A DNA stretch of 64,000 nucleotides, from NCBI RefSeq assembly GCF_037327425.1, contig NZ_CP147846.1, forward strand, positions 2,542,001 through 2,606,000, given 5' to 3'. Under the pieces are notes generated by a model. It searched no databases. It saw only the letters and a list, made by a program, of their open reading frames with translations, and was not told the origin of the DNA. Numbering within the stretch: the first letter of the stretch is position 1; every line of letters begins with the position of its first letter. Below, piece after piece: positions 44,722 through 53,077 of this stretch. The translations under genes and the position numbers were made by a program. The DNA comes from Rhodococcus sovatensis (lineage in GTDB: Bacteria; Actinomycetota; Actinomycetes; Mycobacteriales; Mycobacteriaceae).

Positions 44722-45735
44722 TCAGGCGGTTTCGGTGATCGGCCGATCGACCCAGCTCATCAGGTCGCGCAGCTTCTTGCCGGTGACCTCGATGGGGTGC
44801 TCAGCGTTGGCCTTGCGCAGTCCTTCGAGCTCGGTGTTGCCGTTCTCGACGTTGGCGACGAGGCGACGGGTGAACTCACCCGACTGGATGTCGGCCAGGA
44901 TCGCCTTCATGCGTTCCTTGGTGCCTGCATCGATGACGCGAGGGCCGGAGAGGTAGCCGCCGAACTCCGCGGTGTCGGACACCGAGTAGTTCATGCGAGC
45001 AATGCCGCCCTCGTACATCAGGTCGACGATGAGCTTGAGTTCGTGAAGAACCTCGAAGTACGCCATCTCGGGTGCGTAGCCGGCCTCGACCATGACCTCG
45101 AAGCCGACCTTGACTAGTTCCTCGGTGCCACCGCAGAGCACGGCCTGCTCACCGAAGAGGTCGGTCTCGGTCTCTTCCTTGAACGTGGTCTTGATGACGC
45201 CTGCGCGGGTTCCGCCGATGCCCTTGGCCCACGACAGCGCGAGCGCCTGGCCCTCGCCCTTCGGGTCCTGATCGACGGCGATGAGCGCCGGGACGCCCTT
45301 GCCGTCGACGAACTGACGACGTACCAGGTGGCCTGGTCCCTTCGGCGCAACCATGCCGACGGTGACGAATTCCGGTGCCTCGATCAGATCGAAGTGGATG
45401 TTCAGTCCGTGGCCGAAGAACAGCGCGTCGCCGTCCTTCAGGTTCGGCTCGATCTCTTCCTTGTAGATCGACGCCTGTGCGGTGTCGGGTGCGAGCACCA
45501 TGATGACGTCGGCCCAGGCCGAAACCTCGGCCGGTGTTCCGACGGTCAGGCCCTGCTCCTCGGCCTTGGCGCGGGACTTCGATCCCTCTTTCAGACCGAT
45601 TCGGACCTCGACGCCCGAGTCGCGGAGGCTCAGCGAGTGCGCGTGGCCCTGGCTTCCGTATCCGATGACGGCGACCTTACGGCCCTGGATGATCGACAGA
45701 TCAGCATCGTCGTCGTAGAACATCTCGACTGCCAC
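44722..45735 (-). CDS. ilvC: Ketol-acid reductoisomerase
   Basis: IlvC isomerises and reduces acetohydroxy acids with NADPH, the second step of valine/isoleucine synthesis. The 337-residue class I protein has the cofactor motif GYGSQGHAHSLSLRDSG, VAPKGPGHLVRRQFVDGKG and the metal-binding GGTEELVKVGFE. The third gene of ilvBNC, 48 bp after ilvN. Confidence 0.97.
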   Translation of the reverse strand: MAVEMFYDDDADLSIIQGRKVAVIGYGSQGHAHSLSLRDSGVEVRIGLKEGSKSRAKAEEQGLTVGTPAEVSAWADVIMVLAPDTAQASIYKEEIEPNLKDGDALFFGHGLNIHFDLIEAPEFVTVGMVAPKGPGHLVRRQFVDGKGVPALIAVDQDPKGEGQALALSWAKGIGGTRAGVIKTTFKEETETDLFGEQAVLCGGTEELVKVGFEVMVEAGYAPEMAYFEVLHELKLIVDLMYEGGIARMNYSVSDTAEFGGYLSGPRVIDAGTKERMKAILADIQSGEFTRRLVANVENGNTELEGLRKANAEHPIEVTGKKLRDLMSWVDRPITETA

Positions 45736-45783
45736 TGGTTAATACCTTTCCTCTTGGGTTCAGCTGTTCATCACGCAAGGTCG

Positions 45784-46287
45784 CTAGCGCGACGCGGTGA
45801 TCGATTTCGGTCCACGTCCGACGGCAACGACTCCCGACTGAACTATTTCTCGAATTCCATAGGGGTCCAACATCTTGAGCAACGCATCGAGCTTCGAGCG
45901 TGTGCCCGTCGCCTCGACCGTCACGGCCTCGGGTGATACGTCGATCACTTTGGCGCGGAAGAGGTTGACGGTCTCGATGACCTCGCTGCGCACGCTCGAG
46001 TCTGCCCGAACCTTGATGAGCAGGAGCTCACGCGCAACCGACGAGTCGTCGTCCTGCTCGACGATCTTGATGACGTTGATGAGCTTGTTGAGCTGCTTCG
46101 TCACCTGCTCGAGTGGGAACTCGTCGACAGTCACGACGATCGTCATGCGTGAGATCCCGGGGATCTCCGTGCCACCGACGGCAAGCGAGGAGATGTTGAA
46201 GCCGCGCCGTGAGAACAGTGCGGCGACGCGGGCCAGCACACCTGGCTTGTCCTCGACGAGAACGCTGAGGGTATGGCTCGTGCTCAC
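45784..46287 (-). CDS. ilvN: Acetolactate synthase small (regulatory) subunit
   Basis: IlvN is the valine-sensing regulatory subunit of acetolactate synthase. The 167-residue protein has an ACT domain at the N-terminus (HTLSVLVEDKPGVLARVAAL) and a second C-terminal ACT-like domain. The start is GTG at 46287, overlapping the ilvB stop as GTGA, so it is translationally coupled to ilvB. Confidence 0.96.
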   Translation of the reverse strand: MSTSHTLSVLVEDKPGVLARVAALFSRRGFNISSLAVGGTEIPGISRMTIVVTVDEFPLEQVTKQLNKLINVIKIVEQDDDSSVARELLLIKVRADSSVRSEVIETVNLFRAKVIDVSPEAVTVEATGTRSKLDALLKMLDPYGIREIVQSGVVAVGRGPKSITASR

Positions 46288-48257
46288 TGGTCGATGCCTT
46301 TCGCGTCGGTTGACTGAACTTCTGCGTGCAGGGCGTCGCCGTGAGCCTGTTCGCGTGCCATGGCCTCGTGGATGACTGCCGGCTCCGCGACGGAAGCTTC
46401 GTCATCGTCGAACAACGGACGGATCCCGCGCGCCGCCATGATCTCGTCGTTGCCGGTACCCGCAGCCACCATCGGCCACACCTGGGCGTCGGCACCGACG
46501 ATGAAGTCGATGACGACAGGGCGGTCGTTGATCGCACGCGCCTGTGCAATGACAGCGTCGACGTCTTCCTCACGCTCGCAACGAATTCCGACACAACCCA
46601 GCGCTTCCGCCAGCTTGACGAAGTCAGGGATGCGCTGCGCGCCGTGGGTACCCAGGTTGGTGTTCGAGTAGCGCTCTTCGTAGAACAAGGTCTGCCACTG
46701 ACGCACCATGCCCAGGTTGCCGTTGTTGATCACCGCGACCTTGATCGGGATGCCCTCGACTGCACACGTCGCGAGCTCCTGGTTGGTCATCTGGAAGCAG
46801 CCGTCGCCGTCGATGGCCCACACCTCGGCGTCGGGAAGGCCCATCTTGGCACCCATCGCCGCGGGAACTGCATATCCCATCGTGCCGAGACCGCCTGAGT
46901 TCAGCCACGTCCGCGGCTTCTCGTAGTTGATGAACTGAGCAGCCCACATCTGGTGCTGTCCGACACCGGCGCAGTAGATCGCATCGGGTCCGGCGAACTT
47001 GCCGACCGAGGAGATCACGAACTCCGGAGACATGCTGCCGTCGCTCGGACGGTCGTAGCTGAGCGGGTAGGTCTTGCGGATCCCGTCGAGGTACTTCCAC
47101 CAATCCTCGAGCTCGAGGGTGGTGCCGGTTGCCTGATCGGCGCGGATCGCCTCGATCAGCTCGGTGATGACCTCTTTGCAGTCACCCACGATCGGGACGT
47201 CGGCGTAGCGATTCTTGCCGATCTCGGCGGGGTCGATATCGGCGTGGATGACCTTGGCATTCGGCGCGAAGGACGACAACTGTCCGGTGACGCGGTCGTC
47301 GAAACGTGCACCCAGCGTGATGAGCAGGTCGCTCCGCTGGAGAGACGCCACAGCTGCAACGGTGCCGTGCATTCCCGGCATACCCAGATTCAGCTGGTGT
47401 GTATCCGGGAATGCGCCGCGCGCCATCAATGTCGTGACGACCGGGATGCCGGTCAGTTCGGCCAGTTCGAGCAACTCAGCCGATGCGTTCGCCTTGATGA
47501 CGCCGCCCCCGACGTACAGGACGGGCTGCTTGGAGTCGGCGATGAACCGGGCTGCTTCGCGCACCTGCTTGCCGTGCGGCTTGGTCACCGGACGGTATCC
47601 CGGCAGGCGCATCTCCGGCGGCCACGAGAACGTGGTCTGCGCCTGCAGGACGTCCTTCGGGATGTCGACGAGAACAGCGCCGGGCCGTCCGGATGACGCG
47701 ATGTAGAACGCCTCGGCCATGATGCGCGGGATGTCGACCCCATCGGTGATCAGGAAGTTGTGCTTGGTCACCGGCATGGTGATGCCGGAGATGTCGGCTT
47801 CCTGGAAGCCGTCGGTGCCGATGAGGCTGCGAGCGACCTGTCCGGTGATCGCGACGACCGGGACCGAGTCCATCTGGGCATCGGCGAGCGGTGTCACCAA
47901 GTTGGTGGCACCAGGCCCGGACGTGGCCATGCAGACGCCGACGCGGCCGGTGGCCTGCGCGTATCCAGTGGCAGCGTGACCCGCGCCCTGTTCGTGGCGA
48001 ACGAGGACGTGTCGGACCTTCTTCGAATCGAACAGCGGGTCGTATACCGGAAGCACGGCGCCACCCGGAATGCCGAATACCGTGTCGACGTCGAGTTCCT
48101 CGAGTGCTCGAACGACGGATTGTGCGCCGGTCACCTTCTCGGGGGCGACGTGGCGTCGGGATCCGTCGATGGCGCCGTTTATTTCGGGCGCCGACGAGCT
48201 GTTGGCTGCCCCCGACTTGCGTGTCGTGGGCCCTGGGCGTGCGATTGGTGCGCTCAC
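46284..48257 (-). CDS. ilvB: Acetolactate synthase large (catalytic) subunit
   Basis: IlvB condenses two pyruvates (or pyruvate and 2-oxobutyrate) with ThDP, starting valine and isoleucine synthesis. The 657-residue protein has the catalytic glutamate in VRHEQGAGHAATGYAQ and the ThDP motif GDGCFQMTNQELAT, with FAD-domain residues between. It has an extra Pro/Ser/Ala-rich N-terminus of about 35 residues. It is first in ilvBNC and is preceded by a leader peptide and terminator that suggest attenuation. Confidence 0.97.
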   Translation of the reverse strand: MSAPIARPGPTTRKSGAANSSSAPEINGAIDGSRRHVAPEKVTGAQSVVRALEELDVDTVFGIPGGAVLPVYDPLFDSKKVRHVLVRHEQGAGHAATGYAQATGRVGVCMATSGPGATNLVTPLADAQMDSVPVVAITGQVARSLIGTDGFQEADISGITMPVTKHNFLITDGVDIPRIMAEAFYIASSGRPGAVLVDIPKDVLQAQTTFSWPPEMRLPGYRPVTKPHGKQVREAARFIADSKQPVLYVGGGVIKANASAELLELAELTGIPVVTTLMARGAFPDTHQLNLGMPGMHGTVAAVASLQRSDLLITLGARFDDRVTGQLSSFAPNAKVIHADIDPAEIGKNRYADVPIVGDCKEVITELIEAIRADQATGTTLELEDWWKYLDGIRKTYPLSYDRPSDGSMSPEFVISSVGKFAGPDAIYCAGVGQHQMWAAQFINYEKPRTWLNSGGLGTMGYAVPAAMGAKMGLPDAEVWAIDGDGCFQMTNQELATCAVEGIPIKVAVINNGNLGMVRQWQTLFYEERYSNTNLGTHGAQRIPDFVKLAEALGCVGIRCEREEDVDAVIAQARAINDRPVVIDFIVGADAQVWPMVAAGTGNDEIMAARGIRPLFDDDEASVAEPAVIHEAMAREQAHGDALHAEVQSTDAKGIDQ

Positions 48258-48305
48258 TGATGCTTCCTCAGGATGAAAGATATTGCTGGGCGATCTCTGG
48301 GCAAG

Positions 48306-48338
48306 AAAAAACCCCCGTCAGCCGAGGCTGGACGAGGG
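48306..48338 (-). terminator. Attenuator terminator in the ilvB leader
   Basis: On the minus strand a GC-rich hairpin, CCCTCGTCCAGCC pairing with GGCTGACGGGGG (one bulged C), is followed directly by six Ts. It lies 49 bp before the ilvB start and 33 bp after the leader-peptide stop. A terminator in front of the gene it serves, behind a leader peptide with branched-chain codons, is the arrangement of transcription attenuation. Confidence 0.85.
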
Positions 48339-48370
48339 TGGCGCGTCGATGCGAGTAGGAGTTAACCGGC

Positions 48371-48442
48371 TCAGGCGACGACGCGCCGGCCGATTACGAG
48401 TATCCATGTTCGCTTCACGCGCTCGACGGTAGGCGCGCGCAT
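48371..48442 (-). CDS. ilvBNC leader peptide
   Basis: A 23-residue frame starts at the ATG at 48442 and ends with TGA at 48371. It contains the run WILVIGRRVVA, i.e. codons for Ile-Leu-Val-Ile and then Val-Val in its last 11 codons. Such clusters make ribosomes stall when branched-chain aminoacyl-tRNAs are scarce. The following terminator (48306-48338) would then not form. It is too short for general gene finding and was recognised by reading this region. Analogous leaders are known for ilvB in corynebacteria and streptomycetes. Confidence 0.8.
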   Translation of the reverse strand: MRAPTVERVKRTWILVIGRRVVA

Positions 48443-48475
48443 AGCGAACAGTCAAACTCGTCACGACGCAATCCC

Positions 48476-48505
48476 ATTATGTGAGATCGCGTAGATGCAA
48501 TGCGA
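48476..48505 (-). promoter_or_regulatory. Predicted promoter of ilvBNC
   Basis: CATAAT (48481-48476) on the minus strand is a plausible -10 box, placing the transcript start about 26 bp before the leader-peptide ATG. The -35 region (TTCGCA or TTGCAT-like) is poor. The region overlaps the start of the divergent PH-domain gene. Confidence 0.35.
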
Positions 48506-48998
48506 AGATGAAGGGGTGTCACCTTCGCAGCAGTCCGAACCACCGGACATATCCTCCCATACGCCCGATCCGTCGCAGCAGGTCATCCGTCTCCCGCGCC
48601 TAGCGCTGGTCGGCGTCGCCCTCCTCGCGTTCGGTGTCGCCTTCCCGGCGATGAGTTGGCCCGCCGCTTTCGGATGGCTGTTCGTCATTCCGATCGCCGT
48701 TGCCGTCTGGGTGCTCCGTGTGCGCACAGTCGTCGGTCCGGACGGACTGGCAATGCGCCGAGTCCTCGGATCCGACTCGGTTCGCTGGGACGAGGTCCGC
48801 GGGATCCACTTCCCCGATCGCCGTTGGGCACGGGTCGTTCTCGACGACAAATCCGAGAAGTCGCTTCCGTTGGTTCGATTCGAACACCTACCGCTGCTCG
48901 CCGAAGCCAGCGGTGGGCGAATCCCCGACCCGTACGCGGCAGCGGCCGCCGCTGCAGACGAGGACGAGACGGTCACTCCAGAGGAAAAGGGCTTGTAG
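48495..48998 (+). CDS. PH-domain membrane protein (Cfp6/Rv3004-like)
   Basis: This 167-residue protein has two hydrophobic segments (about residues 34-74) followed by a bacterial PH-like domain (VVGPDGLAMRRVLGSDSVRWDEV, RWARVVLDDKSEKSLPL). It matches the place of Rv3004 (cfp6) beside ilvB1. Function is unknown. It is divergent from ilvB. The start is the ATG at 48495 or the GTG at 48516 (VSPSQQSEP); the latter would leave the ilvB promoter clear. Confidence 0.78.
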   Translation: MQCEDEGVSPSQQSEPPDISSHTPDPSQQVIRLPRLALVGVALLAFGVAFPAMSWPAAFGWLFVIPIAVAVWVLRVRTVVGPDGLAMRRVLGSDSVRWDEVRGIHFPDRRWARVVLDDKSEKSLPLVRFEHLPLLAEASGGRIPDPYAAAAAAADEDETVTPEEKGL

Positions 48999-49015
48999 GG
49001 CGGGAGTAATCTCGA

Positions 49016-49034
49016 GAAAGCGATAACCGCTTTC
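49016..49034 (+). promoter_or_regulatory. Small hairpin in the ilvD leader
   Basis: GAAAGCG and CGCTTTC flank a five-base loop just before the ilvD Shine-Dalgarno GAGGA. It may be a weak terminator of the preceding gene or a regulator of ilvD; nothing decides between them. Confidence 0.35.
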
Positions 49035-49054
49035 GGGATTGAGGAAAACACTTT

Positions 49055-50896
49055 ATGCCGCCGCTACGGTCACGAGTTACCACTGTCGGACGCAACGCTG
49101 CGGGCGCGCGCTCGCTGTGGCGCGCCACCGGAATGACAGATTCAGATTTCGGCAAACCGATCGTGGCGATCGCAAATTCCTACACGCAGTTCGTACCCGG
49201 GCACGTCCATCTGAAGAATGTGGGCGAGATCGTCGCCGACGCCGTCCGCGCCGCGGGCGGTGTCCCCCGCGAGTTCCACACCATCGCCGTCGACGACGGA
49301 ATCGCCATGGGCCACGGCGGCATGCTCTATTCACTTCCGAGCCGCGAGATCATTGCCGATTCGGTCGAATACATGGCAAACGCACACACGGCCGACGCAC
49401 TTGTCTGCATCTCCAACTGCGACAAGATCACGCCTGGAATGCTCAATGCGGCCATGCGGCTGAACATTCCGTCCGTCTTCGTCTCGGGCGGGCCGATGGA
49501 GGCAGGCAAGGCAGTCGTCGTCGGCGGCGTCGCGCAGGCCCCGACGGACCTCATCACCGCGATCTCGGCAAGCGCCAACGATGCAGTGTCCGAGGACGGA
49601 TTGGACGAAGTCGAGCGCAGTGCGTGCCCGACGTGTGGGTCCTGCTCCGGAATGTTCACTGCCAACTCCATGAACTGCCTCACCGAGGCGCTCGGATTGG
49701 CGCTGCCCGGCAACGGCTCCACGCTCGCCACCCACAAGGCCAGATACGCGCTGTTCCAGCGTGCGGGCACAACCGTCGTCGAGGCGGCACTCAAGTACTA
49801 CCGCGACGAGGACGAGTCCGTTCTGCCGCGAAACATCGCAACTCCTGCCGCCTTCCGCAACGCGATGGCTCTCGACGTGGCAATGGGCGGTTCCACCAAC
49901 ACGGTGTTGCACACCTTGGCGGCAGCGCAGGAAGGCGAGGTCGAGTTCGATCTCGACACCATCGACGCGATCAGTCGCAAGGTGCCGTGCTTGTCGAAGG
50001 TGTCCCCCAACTCCGACTACCACATGGAAGACGTCCACCGGGCAGGCGGAATTCCGGCACTTCTCGGTGAACTCCGTCGTGCAGACCTACTGGAAACCGA
50101 CGTGTCGACAGTCCATACGAAGAGCTTCGACGAGTGGCTCGACACGTGGGACGTTCGCTCGGGCAAGGCGTCGGACGAGGCCATGGAGCTCTTCCACGCC
50201 GCCCCTGGCGGCGTGCGCACGATCGAGCCGTTCTCGACCGAGAACCGATGGTCCTCTCTCGATACCGACGCTGCCGGCGGATGCATCCGAGACAAAGAGC
50301 ATGCGTACACCGTCGAAGGTGGTCTGGTGGTGCTGCGAGGGAACATTGCGCTCGACGGCGCCATCCTCAAGACCGCGGGCATCGACGAGGAACTGTTCTC
50401 GTTCCAAGGCCCTGCACTCGTCGTCGAGTCGCAGGAGGAGGCCGTCTCGGCGATCCTGCAGAAGAAGATCACTGCTGGCGACGTTCTGGTCGTGCGGTAC
50501 GAGGGTCCCAAGGGCGGTCCGGGCATGCAGGAGATGTTGCATCCGACAGCGTTTCTGAAGGGCGCGGGGCTCGGCAAGGTGTGTGCTCTCATCACCGACG
50601 GGCGCTTCTCCGGCGGAACGTCCGGGCTGTCCATCGGCCACATCTCTCCGGAAGCAGCTGCAGGTGGTGTGATCGGTCTCGTCGAGAACGGTGACCAGGT
50701 CCGCATCGACGTTGCATCGCGCACACTCGAGATCCTCGTCGACGAGGAGACCCTGGTTTCGCGTCGGGCAAAGATGGAGGCTTCCGAGCGTCCGTGGCAG
50801 CCGGTGGACCGTCAGCGCACCGTCACGACTGCGCTGCGCGCCTACGCGGCGCTCGCGACCTCGGCCGACAAGGGTGCAGTCCGATACGTTCCGTAG
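49055..50896 (+). CDS. ilvD: Dihydroxy-acid dehydratase
   Basis: IlvD dehydrates dihydroxy acids in valine and isoleucine synthesis with an Fe-S cluster. The 613-residue protein has cluster cysteines in CISNCDKITPGM and CPTCGSCSGMFTANSMNCL, and DGRFSGGTSGLSIGH near the C-terminus. The ATG at 49055 follows GAGGA. Unlike in M. tuberculosis, where ilvD lies elsewhere, it is beside ilvB here, divergent across the PH-domain gene. Confidence 0.97.
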   Translation: MPPLRSRVTTVGRNAAGARSLWRATGMTDSDFGKPIVAIANSYTQFVPGHVHLKNVGEIVADAVRAAGGVPREFHTIAVDDGIAMGHGGMLYSLPSREIIADSVEYMANAHTADALVCISNCDKITPGMLNAAMRLNIPSVFVSGGPMEAGKAVVVGGVAQAPTDLITAISASANDAVSEDGLDEVERSACPTCGSCSGMFTANSMNCLTEALGLALPGNGSTLATHKARYALFQRAGTTVVEAALKYYRDEDESVLPRNIATPAAFRNAMALDVAMGGSTNTVLHTLAAAQEGEVEFDLDTIDAISRKVPCLSKVSPNSDYHMEDVHRAGGIPALLGELRRADLLETDVSTVHTKSFDEWLDTWDVRSGKASDEAMELFHAAPGGVRTIEPFSTENRWSSLDTDAAGGCIRDKEHAYTVEGGLVVLRGNIALDGAILKTAGIDEELFSFQGPALVVESQEEAVSAILQKKITAGDVLVVRYEGPKGGPGMQEMLHPTAFLKGAGLGKVCALITDGRFSGGTSGLSIGHISPEAAAGGVIGLVENGDQVRIDVASRTLEILVDEETLVSRRAKMEASERPWQPVDRQRTVTTALRAYAALATSADKGAVRYVP

Positions 50897-50905
50897 CCGG
50901 CCGTC

Positions 50906-50970
50906 CCGGCCCAGTGGCGTGGTTGAGTGCACTCCGGTGCACATAACCACGCCACTGGGCCGGAGGCCCG
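50906..50970. repeat. Palindromic intergenic element, copy A
   Basis: A perfect 19-bp inverted repeat (50906-50924 with 50945-50963, outer bases CCGGCCCAGTGG) encloses a loop with inner GTGCAC/GTGCAC, followed by AGGCCCG. It sits between the convergent ends of ilvD and the DoxX gene. A closely similar element lies at 56378-56437. Confidence 0.88.
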
Positions 50971-50985
50971 GGTGAAGCAGCAGTC

Positions 50986-51822
50986 CTACTGGACCAGCGG
51001 ATTCGCACCGTTGAGGAAGATCCACATGCACACGCCTCCGGCGACGCCGAGGACCAGCGCGAGGAACGAACCGAATCGCGGACGCGTCGCCCATCCCCGA
51101 CGACCGTCGAGAGCGATCTTTCCGGGACCGGTCAGAATGATCGCGGCAGCTGCGATACCGAGCACCGTTTCGTATTCGACGCCGCCTGGTGCGAAGAACT
51201 GCAAGCCGGGCTCCGCAGCCTGTTTGAAGCACCACGCATTGATGATCACGCTCAGCACCGCGGCGCCGGCGAACGGTGTTGCGAGACCGAGGATCAGCAG
51301 TGCTCCACCAGCGGTTTCGCCGACCGCGCCGGCGATGGCCAGTATGTTCGCCTGCTCGTAGCCGGTGTCCTCGAGCAGGGAACGGAAGCCGTCGAGTCCC
51401 GGTCCGTTCCAGATACCGACGAGCTTCTGCAGACCGTGAACGAGAAAGATTCCACCGACGACGAGCCTGAGCAACAGCAATCCGAGGTCGGTCGTCCCGC
51501 GTCGTGCCGGGATCTCCACCGTCTCGGTCCGCACCACGGGCTCCGGTTCTGCGGGGGCGTACGCCGGCGCCGGAGTCGACTGCATCACTTCGGTCGGCTG
51601 CTCCGAGTATCCCGAGCGACTGTCCGGCGCGATCGGTTCGTCGAACTGCGACGGCCGGAACGACGGGATTTGCTCGGTCGGGTATGTCCCCGACCCACTT
51701 CTTCCGAAGTCCAGTTCGTCCTCGGTCTTGGGTTGCAATTTTTCGGTCGGCTGATCGTACGGACTCGACGCGGGCTCGTAGCCTGTGTCGGATCGTTCGG
51801 GGTCGCGAGGCTTGTCGGTCAC
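50986..51822 (-). CDS. DoxX family membrane protein with disordered N-terminus
   Basis: This 278-residue protein has about 120 N-terminal residues rich in Pro, Thr, Ser and Glu (low complexity, likely cytoplasmic) followed by a four-helix DoxX domain (DLGLLLLRLVVGGIFLVHGL, GAVGETAGGALLILGL). Rv3005c is the M. tuberculosis counterpart by position; DoxX proteins there join the MRC redox complex with SodA and SseA. Partner genes are not present here. It is convergent with ilvD. Confidence 0.82.
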   Translation of the reverse strand: MTDKPRDPERSDTGYEPASSPYDQPTEKLQPKTEDELDFGRSGSGTYPTEQIPSFRPSQFDEPIAPDSRSGYSEQPTEVMQSTPAPAYAPAEPEPVVRTETVEIPARRGTTDLGLLLLRLVVGGIFLVHGLQKLVGIWNGPGLDGFRSLLEDTGYEQANILAIAGAVGETAGGALLILGLATPFAGAAVLSVIINAWCFKQAAEPGLQFFAPGGVEYETVLGIAAAAIILTGPGKIALDGRRGWATRPRFGSFLALVLGVAGGVCMWIFLNGANPLVQ

Positions 51823-51934
51823 ACGTCAACACTAGAACGAACCAAGGTCGATTCCCCTCCATTCCACCCTGGCGCGGCGCCGAGTTGTGCGTCGCATCGC
51901 AGGCCTTGCCGGGCCCTCGAGTAACGTTTCGGGT

Positions 51935-53077
51935 ATGAAGCTGGTGCGCGCGGTGTCCCGAACAGCAACCCTCGCGACCGTCGTTGCGATGACCACGGTC
52001 CTCGTGGCCGGCTGTGCCCGATTCGACGACTCGACCGCTTCTCCCTTCACCCCCGAGCCCTCCTTCGGCGCCGCCGAGATCGATCCCGCCGATCCAGATG
52101 CCCCCCCGACGTCCACGACGCCGAACGGTCCGATGACACCTCCCGGCCCATGCGTCGATCTCGATCCGAACGTCATTGCTACGTGCCTCGACACCACCGG
52201 CGGGCTCGTCATGCTGCCGGGCGGTGCGTCTGCGCTGGTTGCCGAACGTCGCACCGGTCGAATAATGCAAGTGGCGCAGGGCACCTCTCCGATCGAGATC
52301 GCGAGGCTGAACGTCGACGCCAGTGGTGACGGTGGCTTGCTCGATCTGGCCCTGTCGCCCAGCTACGCCGAGGACGGCCTGATGTACGCGTACATCACGA
52401 CGCAGTCGGACAACCGCGTCGTTCGCATCGCCGCGGGTGACACGCCGAAAGACGTCCTCACCGGAATTCCGAAGAGCGCACAGGGGAATCGCGGGGCACT
52501 CGACTTCTACAACCCGAGGCAGCTGCTGGTTCTGACCGGGGATGCAGGTAATCCTGCCGCCGCAACCGACCCGGCGTCCCTCGCCGGCAAGCTTCTTCGC
52601 GTGGAGTCCCTGGTTCCGGCTCGAAACGGCCCTGCCCCGCAGGTTGCACTCAGCGGCATCGGTACAGCCGGCGACGTTTGCATCGACCCGTCGGGCGGAA
52701 TCTGGGTCACCGATCGCACTGCCGTCGAAGATCGACTCCAACGCATCGATCCACTCGGCGCCGTCATCTCCCCCGTCTGGACTTGGCCTGACCGACCGGG
52801 CGTCGCCGGGTGCGGGGCCGGTCCGGGCGCGGTCGCCATCGCGCTGACGAACGCCAAGGCGATGGCGGTGTTGGTCACCGACGAGAACACCGGCGCGGTC
52901 ACAGCTGCACCGTCTCTGCTCGTACAGGACCGCTACGGCCAGTTGAACGGAGCCGCAATCGCTCCCGACGGCCAGATTTGGGCAGGCACCGTCAACAAGA
53001 ACGGCGAGACGCCGGGGCCCAACGACGACCGGGTCGTCAAGATCCCGGTTCCTGCGGGCGGCGGCAGCTTCGACTAG
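51935..53077 (+). CDS. lppZ: LppZ-like lipoprotein (PQQ/sorbosone dehydrogenase-like propeller)
   Basis: This 380-residue lipoprotein has a signal peptide ending in the lipobox VLVAGC (Cys near residue 28), a Pro/Thr-rich linker, and a glucose/sorbosone dehydrogenase-like beta-propeller (LDLALSPSYAEDGLMYAYIT, LLVLTGDAGNPAAATDP). It matches Rv3006 (LppZ) by order. No PQQ-binding residues can be confirmed, so activity is unknown. The ATG at 51935 is chosen since the signal peptide begins there. Its 3' end overlaps the convergent antiporter gene by 41 bp. Confidence 0.85.
   Translation: MKLVRAVSRTATLATVVAMTTVLVAGCARFDDSTASPFTPEPSFGAAEIDPADPDAPPTSTTPNGPMTPPGPCVDLDPNVIATCLDTTGGLVMLPGGASALVAERRTGRIMQVAQGTSPIEIARLNVDASGDGGLLDLALSPSYAEDGLMYAYITTQSDNRVVRIAAGDTPKDVLTGIPKSAQGNRGALDFYNPRQLLVLTGDAGNPAAATDPASLAGKLLRVESLVPARNGPAPQVALSGIGTAGDVCIDPSGGIWVTDRTAVEDRLQRIDPLGAVISPVWTWPDRPGVAGCGAGPGAVAIALTNAKAMAVLVTDENTGAVTAAPSLLVQDRYGQLNGAAIAPDGQIWAGTVNKNGETPGPNDDRVVKIPVPAGGGSFD

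Noticed and set aside
48371..48480. A longer, GTG-started alternative leader frame before ilvB
   Set aside because: That frame is Arg/Ser-rich, lacks branched-chain codon clusters and reads into the terminator. The ATG frame at 48442 with Ile-Leu-Val-Ile is far more convincing.
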